Source of the DNA: Leishmania mexicana MHOM/GT/2001/U1103
Lineage: Eukaryota; Euglenozoa; Kinetoplastea; Trypanosomatida; Trypanosomatidae
Reading direction: 5' to 3'
DNA: 64,000 nucleotides
Assembly: GCF_000234665.1 (NCBI RefSeq)
Contig: NC_018334.1
Span: forward strand, 868,001 to 932,000
Position 1 is the first letter of the stretch. Each line of letters opens with the position of its first letter. A program made the translations under genes and the position numbers. Of the stretch, positions 11,068 to 22,859 are shown in pieces. The notes below the pieces were generated by a model. The model was not told where the DNA came from, did not search any database, and was given only the letters and a program-made list of their open reading frames with translations.

Positions 11068-12959
11068 GTTTTCTTAGATGAGCCGCTGCAGCGGGCGTGG
11101 GTGAGAGAGAGGCGTTTTCGCACAAGCAAAGGTGACGGGGACTATCGGCGTCGACTTCCCATGGAGCCCCGCTCCTCCTTTTCCATCTATATGACGCAGA
11201 GGGAAAGAGAGCCGCCAAGCCCAAAGCGAACGGAGGGACCGGTACGATCGCGGCCACAGCACACTGGAGCCGCCCTCGAAGCGCGAGGGTGTTGGCTGTG
11301 AGCTTCGATCCCTCTAACCTTTGGACTGGATGGCTTTTTATGCGTAGACGTACACGAAGAGGTTTTCCAGAGCTGTGCTTCAGCTGCGATGCCCAGACGC
11401 ACAGATGGAGAGCGAGAGCGAGAGGCCACTCGTCACGGCCTGTGCTGCGGAGAGGCCCTGGTAGGACAACACAAGATCGGTAAGATGTATAGATAAGGAG
11501 AGAAAGAGAGGAAAGCGACGAGGAGAAAAGGAGAGCGGATTCGCTTTATGGTTCAGCAAGCGCCACTGTGCATGCTCGTCGAGATCCGTGAGCGTGGCCG
11601 TGCGGGTGGGAATAGGGACATCTGAGACAGGTAGAGCGCCGCCCAGCATCCCGTCGGTGAGCAGGGACTGACACACGCGTCTCTCTCTCTCGCTCCGTGT
11701 GTTGCTCAAGGCGTAGCACAAGGCTGTCTCCCGCTGGACCAATACGTATCGGTCCCCCTCTTTTTCTATTTGCACGGAAGCACCTTTTGGGCCGTCAGCG
11801 TTCGTCGTTTCACTGTGGCACCCACAAAAACACGAAGTTCTCCTCGCTGCCTCACAAGGAACAGCGCCAAGGACGGCTGATCAGCCGTCCGGCCAGCCAC
11901 CGCATTGCAGAGGAGCGGACGAGGCCAACATCCACATGGGAGGCAGCGGAACGATGAAGACGTGTGCGTGTGTGTGTGTGTGGAGGGGGGCGGTCAGTTG
12001 AGGTGTATAGACACCTTGCGGATGCCTCTCCGGCTCGCGAGGCAGACCTCGTGAGCGCGCGCTCATATGCGTGGGCACATGGCCGGTGGGGAGTACGAGG
12101 GGAGGGAGGGAGCGAGCGCCACAGTAGAAAGAAAAACAACAACAAAAACGGCAGCTCCATGCTGTCATCCTGTGCTTCGCCACACGTACGCGTGAGTGCC
12201 GAGAAAAGACAGCGCAAGAGGCGCTGTGACGCTCTCCCTTGGGCGGGAGGGTGGATGGGGCGGGGGGAGGGGGAACAACAGGAAAAAATGGAATGACGCG
12301 TGAGAGTCGGAGGTCCGCCACCGCTCCGCGCCCTCACACACCCGCGTGTACATATAACACACAAAGCGAAAGGAAAGGACACAACGAGCAGCAGCACCAC
12401 CATCCGCATCGGACCTGGTGAACCCACGCAAGCAATCGGAGTCCCAGCGAGCAGGATTGGGGAGAGGCGGAGGAGGAGGGGAGGGGGGAGGGGCGGACAC
12501 TAAAAATGGGACGAAGGAAACAGAGCGAAAGGTGCTGCACGAGAGTTGATAGGGACGGATATCGTGGTGGTGCGGGTGGATGCTTGGCCGAAATAGAGCC
12601 CCAATGCACCCACACACACACCCATCCACCCACACACACACCCACACGCACGCCCGCACGCACACACACACACACACACACACACCCACACCCACCCACC
12701 CACACGCACGCACGCACGCACACACACACCCACCCACCCACACGCACGCCCGCACGCACACACACACACACACCCACCCATCCCCGTGTAGCCCAATGGG
12801 GGGGCCACAAGAGGACACTCGTCGAGAGGAAAAGAGACCAGACCATGCGCCCTCCACCCGAGGCGACACTCGGATGCTATTTCAGCTGCATGCAAATGCT
12901 GTGCGACGCCGTGCCTACATGCCGGGGGGGGGATTGCTCCCGCCACTAACTTCCGCTTC
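11068..12959. other. Spacer with a long CA/CCCA repeat block
   Basis: No gene is seen. A degenerate CA/CCCA/CGCA repeat block covers about 12605-12785 and creates artefactual frames of cysteine/valine or histidine/threonine on both strands. TG tracts near 11965-11985 do the same. Confidence 0.55.
12605..12785. repeat. CA/CCCA/CGCA microsatellite block
   Basis: About 180 bp made almost entirely of CA dinucleotides interspersed with CCA and CG variants on the plus strand. It is the longest simple repeat in the window and lies in the spacer between two membrane-protein genes. No coding role is supported. Confidence 0.85.
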
Positions 12960-13510
12960 GTAGCGGCTGAACAGGCGTATTCATCCGGCTCACACGAGCA
13001 GCACCTTGTTTCTTGATGGAAGCGTGTGTGTGCGTGTGCTGCATGCCGTATGCACGGGTGCCATGCGTGTGTTGCCGCCTCCGCCGCACCACCGAGCTCC
13101 GGTGGGTGTTCGATGACCACCCTTGCATACTCGCGGCGTACTCTCGAGGTGGTGTGGAAGCGCCTTGATCGGCACCTATTGGCGCGCTCGATGCTTGCAA
13201 TACACTTGGTGATTAGGGCGCCTCCGGCAGAGGCGTATCTGAAAAGCTTCGTAATAACCACGTCCGAGCTACCCTTCCCCTTACGTTTCTCCTCCTTTCG
13301 TCTGCGCCGTTTCTCAGACAGCAGATACAAAAATATGCCACAACGCCCTCGCAGACGCGCAGACAGCGTCGTGGCACTCCGCACAGTGACCGAGGAGCTG
13401 GAAGTACGCGAGCTGAAAACAGAAGTGTGTGAAAGGCACGCGACCTCTGAGAGGGTGGGGGGCCAAGCATAAGTACCTGCGGCGTTCGAAGAAGCAGGAG
13501 CTGCTCAGCC
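12960..13510 (-). pseudogene. Possible decayed membrane-protein gene (frameshifted)
   Basis: On the minus strand this stretch has coding-like pieces spread over different frames. An upstream piece at about 13350-13290 reads as a hydrophobic run, VVAYFCICC, followed by basic residues. A downstream piece ending at 12964 reads RAYGMQHTHT and ends QPLRSGS before a stop. The order hydrophobic segment, basic stretch, polar tail and YG motif mimics the membrane-protein family nearby, and the DNA around the YG (ATACGGCA) matches that of the gene at 15670-16170. No single frame stays open and the YG motif is not conserved beyond YG, so this is only a suggestion of a dead relative. Confidence 0.28.
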
Positions 13511-15669
13511 TTCTCCGTGTGCGGGGACTGTAAGAGATGGGACACGTCTCTCCCGTGTCACTTTCTTTTTCATCTCACTTGCTTGTCGGGATGCGGGGTG
13601 AGGGAAGCAGCGATGCGACACAGAGCTCGGGTGGGGCGGAGGGGGGGGTGCATGGAGGGTTGGCCATAATAGCTCGTGAGGTAAAAGAGTTCCTCGCAAC
13701 CAGTGAACGATACGGCGAGAGAGACAGAGGGAGGGTGCGTGGGTGGGCGCAGAGGCGTGTCTGCAGCGACGAGAAGATGAGGGGGAGAGAGAGACAGAGC
13801 GAGTGGGCGAGAGATTCTCTCAGGCAAGTACAACAGTGGAAAAAAAAGAAAGCGCGTCATCCCTTCCAGAGCGGCGCGAGCAGGGAGCTGAGCAGGGGCT
13901 TAGGCAATCGTCTAGATGCCTCCAGAAAGCTTGCCAGGCTGGAAGGAAAGACCCCCTACCGGGAATGGGATTTACGCCGGCTGCGCTCTACTGGTGCTGC
14001 GTACTGGGTCTGATGGGAGACGCTCGGCGGTTCATGTGGCTCTTCTTCCCGGCAGCAGTTGCATGTAGCCCTTGCCATGGAGCCGCCCCGAACAAGCCAG
14101 TGCTCGTGCGTGTCCGCTATTTTCTCTGTGGCTGCGTGTGTTATGTGCGGCTAGAGCCGATGCGCAAGCAACGATGAACGGGGTCACGCACAGAGAGAGA
14201 GTTGGGAGCGGCCTGCCATCGTTAGGGAGTCGGTGCCAATGGAAGGCCACACTCGCGCGCACACGCACACACACACACACACGCATGCCAAACAAGCATC
14301 CAAACGAAATGAAGCTAAAGAACGGAAGACAGGGTGAGAGGGACAGCAGGAGAGAGCGTGCTTACACGGTTGAGGGGGGGGGGATGGGTGATGAGATCAT
14401 GATGCCCATGAAGACGATGCCATGTGTGCGTGTGTGGAGGAGGGATGGGATGGTGGGGGTAGGGAGAGGGAGATGGTGGTGGTGGGGAAGGCGAGAAACC
14501 ACTCGTTGCCACGCAGAGATGAAACACGAAACTTACGCTCTCCCTCCTCCCAACCAAAAACAAACGCGGAGCACTGAAAACAGTCAGAGACCGCCGAGAA
14601 AACGCAACGGAAACAGTGGAGAGAGAGATGGTGTACCGTCTGTTGCGTCGAAAAGGGAGCAACAGACCCCCTTCTGCTCCTCCTCCCTCCCTCTCCCTCC
14701 TCGTCGGAGGAGGAGGTGGGGGGAGGCCGTATGACTCTGTCACCCATCAAAGAACAGGCACGACGAGAATAGCTGAGGGAGAGAAAAAAAAAGCTAAATG
14801 CCACCCCCCAAACAAAACAACAACAAGCAGACGCACAAGGTCCAGCCGGGCAATGAGCGATCGGCGGAGCATGCTATCCTCGCCTGAGCACTTCCATGGA
14901 CTCGGAACAACTCTTTCCTTCTCGGCGAATTGGCTTGAATAAAAGAAGGGTGAGATGATGTTGACGACGACAACGATGATGATGGGGCTCTACAGGAATG
15001 TAAGCTGGCAGTGATGTCGAGGAGACTCCTCGGGAGAGGGAAACAGCATGCGCAAGGGGACAAAAGCGCGAGCAACGACATCCACCACGCCAAGAGCACG
15101 CACCCACAAAGGAGGGAGGGAAAAGGGGAGGATAACGGTGAAGGCATACAGACGGGCCCGCACACACACACGCACAGAGAGTTGTGAACGAAGGAAGGAG
15201 CACGAGAAATAATAAGAAAAAAAATTTGAACGGGCGGGAAACTAATATGCGCGTTCGACCTTGCGCTTAGTGACCGGGAGCGGGAGCAACGGGTGTGTGG
15301 GAAGAGTGATGGGGTGGGGTGGGGAGGGGGCGCGACACACCGCCTCCAGCTTGCAGAGCAACGTGGGCACATACCACACACATGGATTTGTAAGGAGCCA
15401 TAGAGGAGGAGGGGGTTTGGGGCCGTAAGTTGCGGCAAAAACGAGGGGCAGCTAAAGCATGGTGCACCATTAGGCAGGGAAAATACGTGACTGGTGTCGC
15501 TCATCGGCATCACTACCACGGACACTGACAAGCAAACTTGGTTGGGTGAAGCGAAAAGCCAGGCAGCAGCACAGGAACCACGGAGAATCACCAGGAAGAG
15601 CAGCTCCGAAAGGCCGAGGTGGGGGTGAGGGTTTCACGGACGCAGCATGCACTGCCACACTACCCCTGC
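13511..15669. other. Spacer, purine-rich, no gene seen
   Basis: Purine-rich plus strand with a CA tract at about 14262-14283 and GGT/GGA runs at about 14440-14495. The 265-codon minus-strand frame at about 14794-15591 is low-complexity and pyrimidine-driven. Nothing supports a gene. Confidence 0.5.
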
Positions 15670-16170
15670 TTACAGAGTCTTCACAGGCTCCTTACTCGCC
15701 GTCTGCTGCTCGTTCGGCTGCGTGTAGTAGTACGCCGTGCCGTATACGTTTGCTGCATCAGTGGCATTATTCGGCTGCTGTTGTTGCTCCACCACGACAC
15801 CTGGGTACAGAGGAGTTGGCAGCCGAGAAGGACGCCAAGAGCCGTTGCTCAGTTCTAACCCGGGATGCGCCGTGGGCACACCAGCCAAGTCGGTTGTAGC
15901 GGTGGGCGGTTCGTGATATGCGACCACCGCGCCATGCACCAGCGGCGGCCCTCCATGAGGGTCGCCATAGGGCAATGTCGACCCACCGTACTGAATACCT
16001 GTAGTCTGTGCAGCCTCCTCTCGTTGCCGCTGACGCTCGGCTTGCTTGCGCCGGATGTGGTACAGAATAGCATAGCCGGTGATACCAATCACCCACGCAC
16101 ATATGACAAGGATACCGAAGATAACCCGAGGGGACAAGGTGGTGCTGGTGTTCTCATGGAAGACGGCCAT
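15670..16170 (-). CDS. Single-pass membrane protein, YGx[A/S]xY family member 4
   Basis: A 166-residue protein, the smallest of its kind here. I prefer the Met at 16170 (MAVFHENTSTTL) over the longer frame to 16242, because the hydrophobic segment then sits at residues 16-38 behind a short N-terminal stretch with a possible N-glycosylation site (NTS). The membrane segment is followed by a strongly basic helix (RRKQAERQRQREE). The tail is Pro/Gly-rich with a short poly-Gln run. At about residue 143 it carries YGTAYY followed by YTQPNEQQ, close to the C-terminus. The gene is intact and shares plan and motif with 2618-3775, 5749-6441, 10264-11067 and 60918-62354. Function unknown. Confidence 0.8.
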   Translation of the reverse strand: MAVFHENTSTTLSPRVIFGILVICAWVIGITGYAILYHIRRKQAERQRQREEAAQTTGIQYGGSTLPYGDPHGGPPLVHGAVVAYHEPPTATTDLAGVPTAHPGLELSNGSWRPSRLPTPLYPGVVVEQQQQPNNATDAANVYGTAYYYTQPNEQQTASKEPVKTL

Positions 16171-17117
16171 CGGTACGAATGCTGAGTGGTGTGGTTGGGC
16201 AATACAGAGGTGTGAGTGTATGTAAAAGCTCGCGGTCACCAAATGGCGTAGCTGCAGGAAGTGTGCTCCCTTTCAATGCATAGCTCGAAGAGCTCTAGGA
16301 GATGCGCAAGAGGCAGTAGAGGACGGCTAGGATGGGGTGCAGATACAGATGTCCAACGCGCCACAAGTCCACGGTGCGGAGAAACACGAGCGTGGGGAGA
16401 AAGAAGTGAGGGGGACTCGGGTGCATGCGGAGCAGAGCATGGCGGCGAGGGTGCCGTCACGAGTTTGCACCAGGTGGTGCTCACCTGCAGCGTGCCTCTA
16501 CAGAACCTTTTTCTTTCATGTGCGTGGGTGCCAGCATAGCAACCGCCAGGAACGAGATCGACGGCACCACAGCGGACTGGGCCCTCGGAAAACCCGTGGG
16601 GTGCCGCGCCCTGCCCCCTCGTCCGTAAGGGGGAGAGAGGGACGGCGTTTGTAGTAGCGTTTCCAGAGCCAGGTCATTCTGATGTTCCGCGGCGCTACTG
16701 TGGGGTTCGTGCGCACGGTGACCACACACGCTCGCGTCAGTGGCACATCACGTTGCAGGAAGACAGCTGCCTCGCTGCTGTCGAGGCTCTTTCAAGTAAA
16801 CAGGAAGAGGGCCGACAGGTGGGCAGCCGCGCCCGAAAGGAAAGAGCAAGGTACACGGCAGCCGTGACCAAGGGGAGAGGGTTGCAGACTGGCGCCATAC
16901 GGCGCACACAGACGAGCGCATGGGAGTGCGCGTCCCACCGCTGTGAAAACCAGAGTGGCAGAGCGAGGGAGTCGTAAGCGAGAGAATCAAACAGGACCAC
17001 GCACACATACCCGCAAAAGAAGGAGTGGCGTACTGGAGACGATCAGAGAGGGGGACAGAGCCACGCAGAGATCATGCCGCTCCTTCCCTCTTCAACATGC
17101 GACCTTACTAGGCGGTG
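16171..17117. other. Spacer, no gene seen
   Basis: Balanced composition without a convincing frame on either strand. Short overlapping frames in several phases have no recognisable domain. Confidence 0.45.
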
Positions 17118-17640
17118 ACGTCATGTGCCATGCAGTCGAGATGCACCCGCCAGTCGCTGCATCACGGCAGCATCCACGTCGCGCGGAGCACAGCCACCAC
17201 CAACGCCATCACTGCCGCCGCCCGTTCTCGTCACGGTTGGCGGTCTACGTTCGCCAAAGAGCATCTCGCACTCGCCCCTTTCGTCTTCAGCGGAGCCGCC
17301 GCGGCCATCGTACGCAACGGGGAGAAAAACACTCTCGCGCCTGTCTCCTTGGTCGTACCACGGCACCACCTCATCGTGGCCGTAGTATTGGGTCGATGTG
17401 TCACGCCACTCGCCATCGTTGCTGTTACCGTAGCCGGCGTGGTAGCTGTCAGGGCCCTCGCAGACGCCCACCAGCTCCCCCTACAGTCACGCCGGGGTGA
17501 GGAGAGGGGGCAACAGTGCGGCACCTACGGAGGGCCGGGGTGCTGCCTGAAAAACGGTTGGCGCCCCGCAGTTGGTGCACGGCTCGCTCACCTGTTTCCA
17601 CGGAGCGTCCAGGTGCGAATGACGTCCTGCTAGGCATATG
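17118..17640 (-). pseudogene. Possible broken gene with coding-like codon use
   Basis: A minus-strand frame of about 117 codons (17121-17471) has strongly GC3-rich, leishmanial codon use and an ordinary protein composition (for example YYGHDEVVPWYDQGDRRE). It has no ATG at its upstream end, where the first usable codon is GTG, and two stops lie just beyond at about 17481-17488. In another frame immediately upstream an ATG at about 17635 opens a further coding-like stretch (MPSRTSFAPGRSVETGE) that reaches the junction. One frameshift near 17450-17480 would join them, so this may be a frameshifted gene or a sequencing error. No domain is recognised. Confidence 0.33.
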
Positions 17641-18271
17641 CTCGAGCGGTGCAAAAGAAGGGGTGCTGCCGCGATGGGCCACCAAGCGGCGATGCCTTTC
17701 TCTTTGCGGTGCGAGCCCCGCCTGCTGCAGTTGCCGGCATTGCAAAGGAGAAGCAGCGCAGCGCACAGCAGCGTTCAGACCTTCCGAAGAAAAGGATAGA
17801 GAGGGGGGCCGTCAGACAGACGACGCACGCGCTGTGGAGGAGGGGGAAGCAGGGAGGTGAGGGGGTGGGTGGCTCAAGAAGTGGTAGCGGGTACGGTGGC
17901 CGAAGCCGAGATGCCCCCCACCCCCGCGCAGCACATGAGGGAGGTGGGAGTGGATGGCGGTGGGAGGGGGTGACGGGAAAAGAACGAGCAAAGTACGACG
18001 ACAGCTGAGCTGCATACAACTACGCATATATATATTTATATATTTTTTTTTCGTGCAAGCAGAGAGTCAGAGGCGCAGATGACAGCGCACTTATGATCTC
18101 GAAGGGTGCCCAGCAAGCACCTTGCCCTCGTCCAGGTGACCGTCCGATATGTGACAGAAGACAGACAAGCAGGTGTGCATGCCCCGCGGAAACTTGCGAA
18201 AGGCGCACAGAGGGATGGGGCAGGATGTGAGGAGGCCGGAGAAGACGCACCTCGCAGGCAGAAACTGAGGA
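17641..18271. other. Spacer, AT-rich patch
   Basis: No gene is seen. A TATATA/poly-T patch lies at about 18025-18052, unusual in this GC-rich setting, next to purine-rich sequence at 17830-17990. Confidence 0.5.
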
Positions 18272-18925
18272 TTACATAGACGTCTGGTGACAGCAAAGCA
18301 AAAAAAATGGTGAGGCGCGAGCGAGTGGCACAGAGGGGAAAGGGAGCGCCGCAAACGCCGCACCGCCAAGAGCGGCGCGCACGGCGTCCATGTTCAGCTC
18401 CCACGCGCGCCACGACTGCGCAGGCGTCAGAGCCCGGCTAGTACTATCGGCTGCAGTGGCATCGCCACCGTTTGCTACACCATCAGCCAACACGCCGTGC
18501 AGTGGATGAGTCAGCGAAGGGACAGAGGCAGTGCTAATCAGAAGGATAGGGTGGGCGGTGGATACTACCCTGCGCGTGTCTTTGGCTGTCACATGGCAGT
18601 GCGACGCCGCCTTGGACGGCACAACTGCGCGGAGAGGGTTCTTCAGCTGCACGAAATAAAATGAACGACGTTCTGTGCTGCTCTCTTGCGAGATGTAAAG
18701 TATAAGAGGCACCCTCAGCAGTCCTTGTGCGGTGTCACCGTTGCCATGCGTTGAGACCTCAGCAGTGCTCGGGTCGGCACGGATAATGTTTCGCTTTGCC
18801 GTGGCCTTGCATGTATGTCTGCACTGCTGGGATGCAGAAGGATGGGACTGAGGAGCGCGGTGAAGAGGGAGGCTGAGGAAGCCTTCGGAGGTGCGTGTAC
18901 GTGCGTGCGTGCGTGTGTGCCCCAA
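18272..18925 (-). pseudogene. Truncated relic of the GT4 glycosyltransferase family
   Basis: The 217-codon frame ends with a segment nearly identical, in DNA and protein, to the stem region of the three glycosyltransferases at 22860-33988: LTPAQSWRAWELNMDAVRA, then ALGGAA. Similarity stops there and the frame runs into unrelated sequence (about 18272-18360). Upstream the match is weaker but alignable: HGVLADGV against RGVLSDDV, and LLRVPLILYISQ against NVSLIMPLLHGG. So this is a diverged copy of the N-terminal half with one patch kept identical or overwritten by gene conversion. The whole GT4 catalytic region is missing. The N-terminus (MGHTRTHART) partly translates a CGTG-type repeat and is probably not genuine. 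A non-functional remnant is the simplest reading. Confidence 0.7.
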
Positions 18926-21900
18926 AGGGCACCGTCACTGCGTAAGCGAGGTCGCGTGAACACGCTCTCGGTTTCATCGAGAGAGAGGCGTTGGGATTCG
19001 CAGGTGTGGAGCAGCTGTCCCCATCTTTCGGAAAGCGGATGGGGCGTGTAGAAGGGGGCACCCGTGATCAGGTGCGGTGGACCGGGGGCCTTCATGCAAT
19101 CCAAAGCACAAGAGACACACGTCCACGCAGAGGCGAAGAAAGCGAAGGCGGATGTGAAGCAGTGACGCGAAGTGTGGCCTGCTGCGTCGCGCGGTGACGC
19201 GCTCCTCGCACTTTTTTACCTTCCGCTGCTTTTTTTTTCGTTCGGTGAGGGGGTGCCTTGATCCCGGGGAAGGAAGGGCGATGAAACAGCACGCATACGC
19301 GCACACGCCAAAATCTGCTGCAGGAGAGTCGCGTGGTGGGCGAGCGAGCGAGAGCCAGGTGAGGACGTTGCTCTGCTTTCTGCGCGTGATCGGCTCTCGA
19401 GGTGGGGGGGGGCAACTGCACACAGAGGGGCAAGCGAGCGAGAGACTCGGTGTGGCAACGCCGGCGACGAGAGGGTGAGTACGACGTGTTTCGAATGGAC
19501 TGTTCCTGCTCTGACCAGCTCTAGTGTGCCGGGGCACCTCCCCCTCAACAGTAAAAGTCGAAAAAAGAATAAAGACGTTGGTGGGCGAATAGGGAAACGG
19601 AGAGGCACGGCAGCGCGACGACCGGCCACATAACACGTGAACGACGCAAGAACGATATGGGAAACGCGACTGGCCCAGGCTTAGTTTTGAAGGGCTGGGG
19701 CGAGTGGTGTTCATGGCGGCGAGAGAGAGTGCAACACGGAAGGGAGGGGGGGGGCGGTATATACGTCAAACGGCCGATAGAGGGAGTGCGCACCGCACTT
19801 GTGGCGAGAACCTTGACAGTGCTGGCTCCGCCATCAAGCAAGAAAAAGCCGGCGCCTACAAACAGACCACAGGGAGGAAGAACATAAAAGAGCACTGCAT
19901 CGTCGAGCTGTACAAAACACGCAACGCGCGAGGACCAGAAGTTACCCGAAATGAGGGCAGACAGGAGTGGGTACGAATACGCGGGGTGCACGACACGTAC
20001 ACGCACAGCATCGCCTCCGGCGGAACTTCTAGGGAAACATCAACAGGTAAAAAACAAAGAAGCAAAGGAGAGAGCCAAAGGCCAAGAGACAGTGAGCACA
20101 AAACGTCGATGGCGAAGACGGATTGAGTGTGCGGCCGACGGAGCTGCGCGCAAAGGACACGGTGCGTGTCACCAACAACAGCTACAACAAGAAAAGCAAG
20201 CACCTCTACATGGATGTTGTCGCTCGAAGCGAGGAATGAGAAAAATGAAAGGGAAGAATGACAGTTGAGCGAATCAAGATTCTGCATGCACACATGGACG
20301 CATACACCGAAGTGGAGGGGCGCGCGGGAGGGGGAGGGGGGTGGCGGCAGCTGCTCGAGTCGGAGCGAAAGGAAGCGCGTTCTGGCCTCCACAAAACAAG
20401 GATAAAAGAATGGATGAACGGAGTGCGCTGCGGCATTCGAAAAGGAAAAGGGCAATGAATACAAGTCCGCCTGCGGGAGCAACAACAAAACAAAAGAAGC
20501 GCCGGCGCTGCGCCACCTCTCGATGCGCCGTGGACTTTTTTCCATTGTCCTCGTCGTGCCGTGGTGAGCAATGGGATTCGAGGCAAGATGATTCCCGGGG
20601 CACCGAGCAGGATATCAGCAGCCCGAAGTTCTTCGTGGCTGCTGTCCATCATTGCCTTGCAGGAGGCCCAACGCACGCGTCTCATCAGGCAATCATAGGG
20701 AGGGAAGGAGAGAGAGGGAGGGAGAGGAAAGTACGATGTGGATGGAAAAGCGCAGCTGCCCTGCGTGTGTACGAGTGCGTCACACGCACAGTGTCAAAGG
20801 CATTGGCGGCCCGGGAAAAGATGGAATCCATGCAAAAGAAGGGGAAGAAGAGGAAGAACACCGTACGCCCATTCAGACGAGGAAAGACGCAGGGAAAGCA
20901 ACGAAAAAGAAAAACATTATGTGCGGAGAGGAAAGGGGAGGGCGCGCGCGGGTGCGGGCGAGAGAGGGAGCGAGCGACAGCCTCGTGTACGTGCACATCT
21001 CCGAAGGCAGACAAAACTTGAAGACGAGGTGGGACGGCGTCACTGCTCTGTTTTTGCGTTGTCTGTCACGTGAGAGCCGCCGATGTGCGAGATGGGCCAG
21101 AGGGGTTGTTGCGCTGCCTTTCCTTCGTGGTCCCCAAACGCCCGCACATACGGGGCAGTCACGGAGAGACGACACAGACGTCCTCTTTGCTGGTCCCACC
21201 CGTACATTGATGTGTGTGTGTGTGTCGCCCCTCAGCTCGTTACGTCGGATTGATGTCTGGGATGGTCCGAGAGAAGGCGCAAGGAGCCCCGAGCAACGAA
21301 AAAAAAACGGCGGACTTGCAAAGCACGCGTTAAGGAGACTACATGAGAGGCACACCACAAACACATCGGTAGACGCAGTAGGATGACAGAGCGAAGCCGC
21401 CGCAATAGGAAGACGTGCTCAAGGGTGCACGCATGGCTGCAGAAGGAAAGGGCGTAAACTTAGGGAGCGGGCTGCATCGGGGGTTGGTGGGTGTGAGAGT
21501 TCGCGTGAGCATTTTTGAATCAAAGGTCAGCTCGGCTCACGCATCACCTACCCCATGCGTACCTGCTTGAAGGTAGATGTGCTCGTAGCGCACCTTTTCG
21601 CCTCCTGCTTCGCTTCTTCGTGCTGTCTCAGCGCTCTGTCCAAAACGAACAAACGGCAAACACCGTCGGCCAACGCACTTCAAGTTTCTGCGTCACAGAG
21701 GCCGTCCTGTTTTCGTTTTGGCCAGCCGGCCTCCGGCTGGTCGACGTCCCCCTCCCCCACCCATCTCCCATTCCACGAATGACGGTGTCGGGTGTCGGGT
21801 GGCGACAGAGAGACAAGGGCTACCGAGAATGTGTACACCTCCGCAGCTGCAGCGAGTCATGAGCCGTACACTGAACGAAAAAAAAACGACAACAACCCGT

Positions 21901-22859
21901 TCACGCTCTGAGAGCTGCAGAGACGAGCGCCAGGCGGAGAGATGACGGAAAGGTGGGTCAGAGAAACAACGATATGGTCGTGAGGAAAACAAGGACACAG
22001 GAGCAACCCAAACAGCTGTCGATGTCGTTCGGCATGCAGCAGCCACTGAAAGACACACCAAAGTGGCAAGCAGTCCATGCATGCCTATCTCTTCCTCCTC
22101 ATTGCACAACCCGTGGAGCACTCATTGCACGCAGTCACTCGGAGCGGTACCGCAGCATGCACACAAAAAAACACACATATATATGAGTGATTGTTCCAGC
22201 GAAAGAGATCGTGAATGTCGAAGATGAGTGTGGTACGCGACGGAGAAGAGTGCCGTTTTGGTGTCCGCCGGTGCTCAACATAAACGGTAGTGCCTACACG
22301 CAGTGCACGACGGCCTTTATGGTGGAGGTGTGTGTGTGTGTGTGGGGAGAACACATGCGCCGACCAGATCTTCGTTGTTCCTCTCCCTCTCTCGCCTCCG
22401 CCTACAACTTCCCGCGGGAATGACCGTGCAGCGCAACACGAGGAACCGTGTGCCAGAGGGGGGGGGGCCCGTCAACAGGACTGTGACAGCAACTCGTTAT
22501 GGGCTTCGCCTTTCCATCCGTGGCCGGAGCGCGCCATTCCCCCCTACCTTTGCAAATCCGCACCGCTGAAAGAACGGCCCCCACAGACGTGCCCGGGAAG
22601 GGCCGATGACCTTCATTGAGCGGCCGGTGTGCTTGTATGACACGCGCCGCTGTTTGTCCGCCAAGTGTGCCAAAAAGCAGCCCCAGACCTTGCATCCGTA
22701 ATAACAAGCCCAAGAACCGAAAAAAGGAACGGCAGCGGCCCGGCACCCGACTACCGACACCCAGCAATCCCACCCACCCGTAGCTTCCGCCTCCCCTCAC
22801 CCACGGCAAAACACCCACGTAGGACATAGAAAATGAGAAGTCCACGAGCCGCGCGTGAC
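18926..22859. other. 3.9-kb spacer without recognisable genes
   Basis: Frames of up to about 250 codons in 18974-19714, 19856-20545 and 20341-21386 are purine/pyrimidine-driven (Arg/Lys/Glu on plus, Ser/Pro/Leu on minus) and carry no domain. Short TG runs are present at about 21213-21222 and 22329-22342. The last 26 bp or so before 22860 resemble the flanks downstream of the other two glycosyltransferase copies; the rest does not. Confidence 0.5.

Noticed and set aside
12165..12869. Cys/Val/Gly-rich frames on both strands
   Set aside because: They translate the CA/CCCA repeat block.
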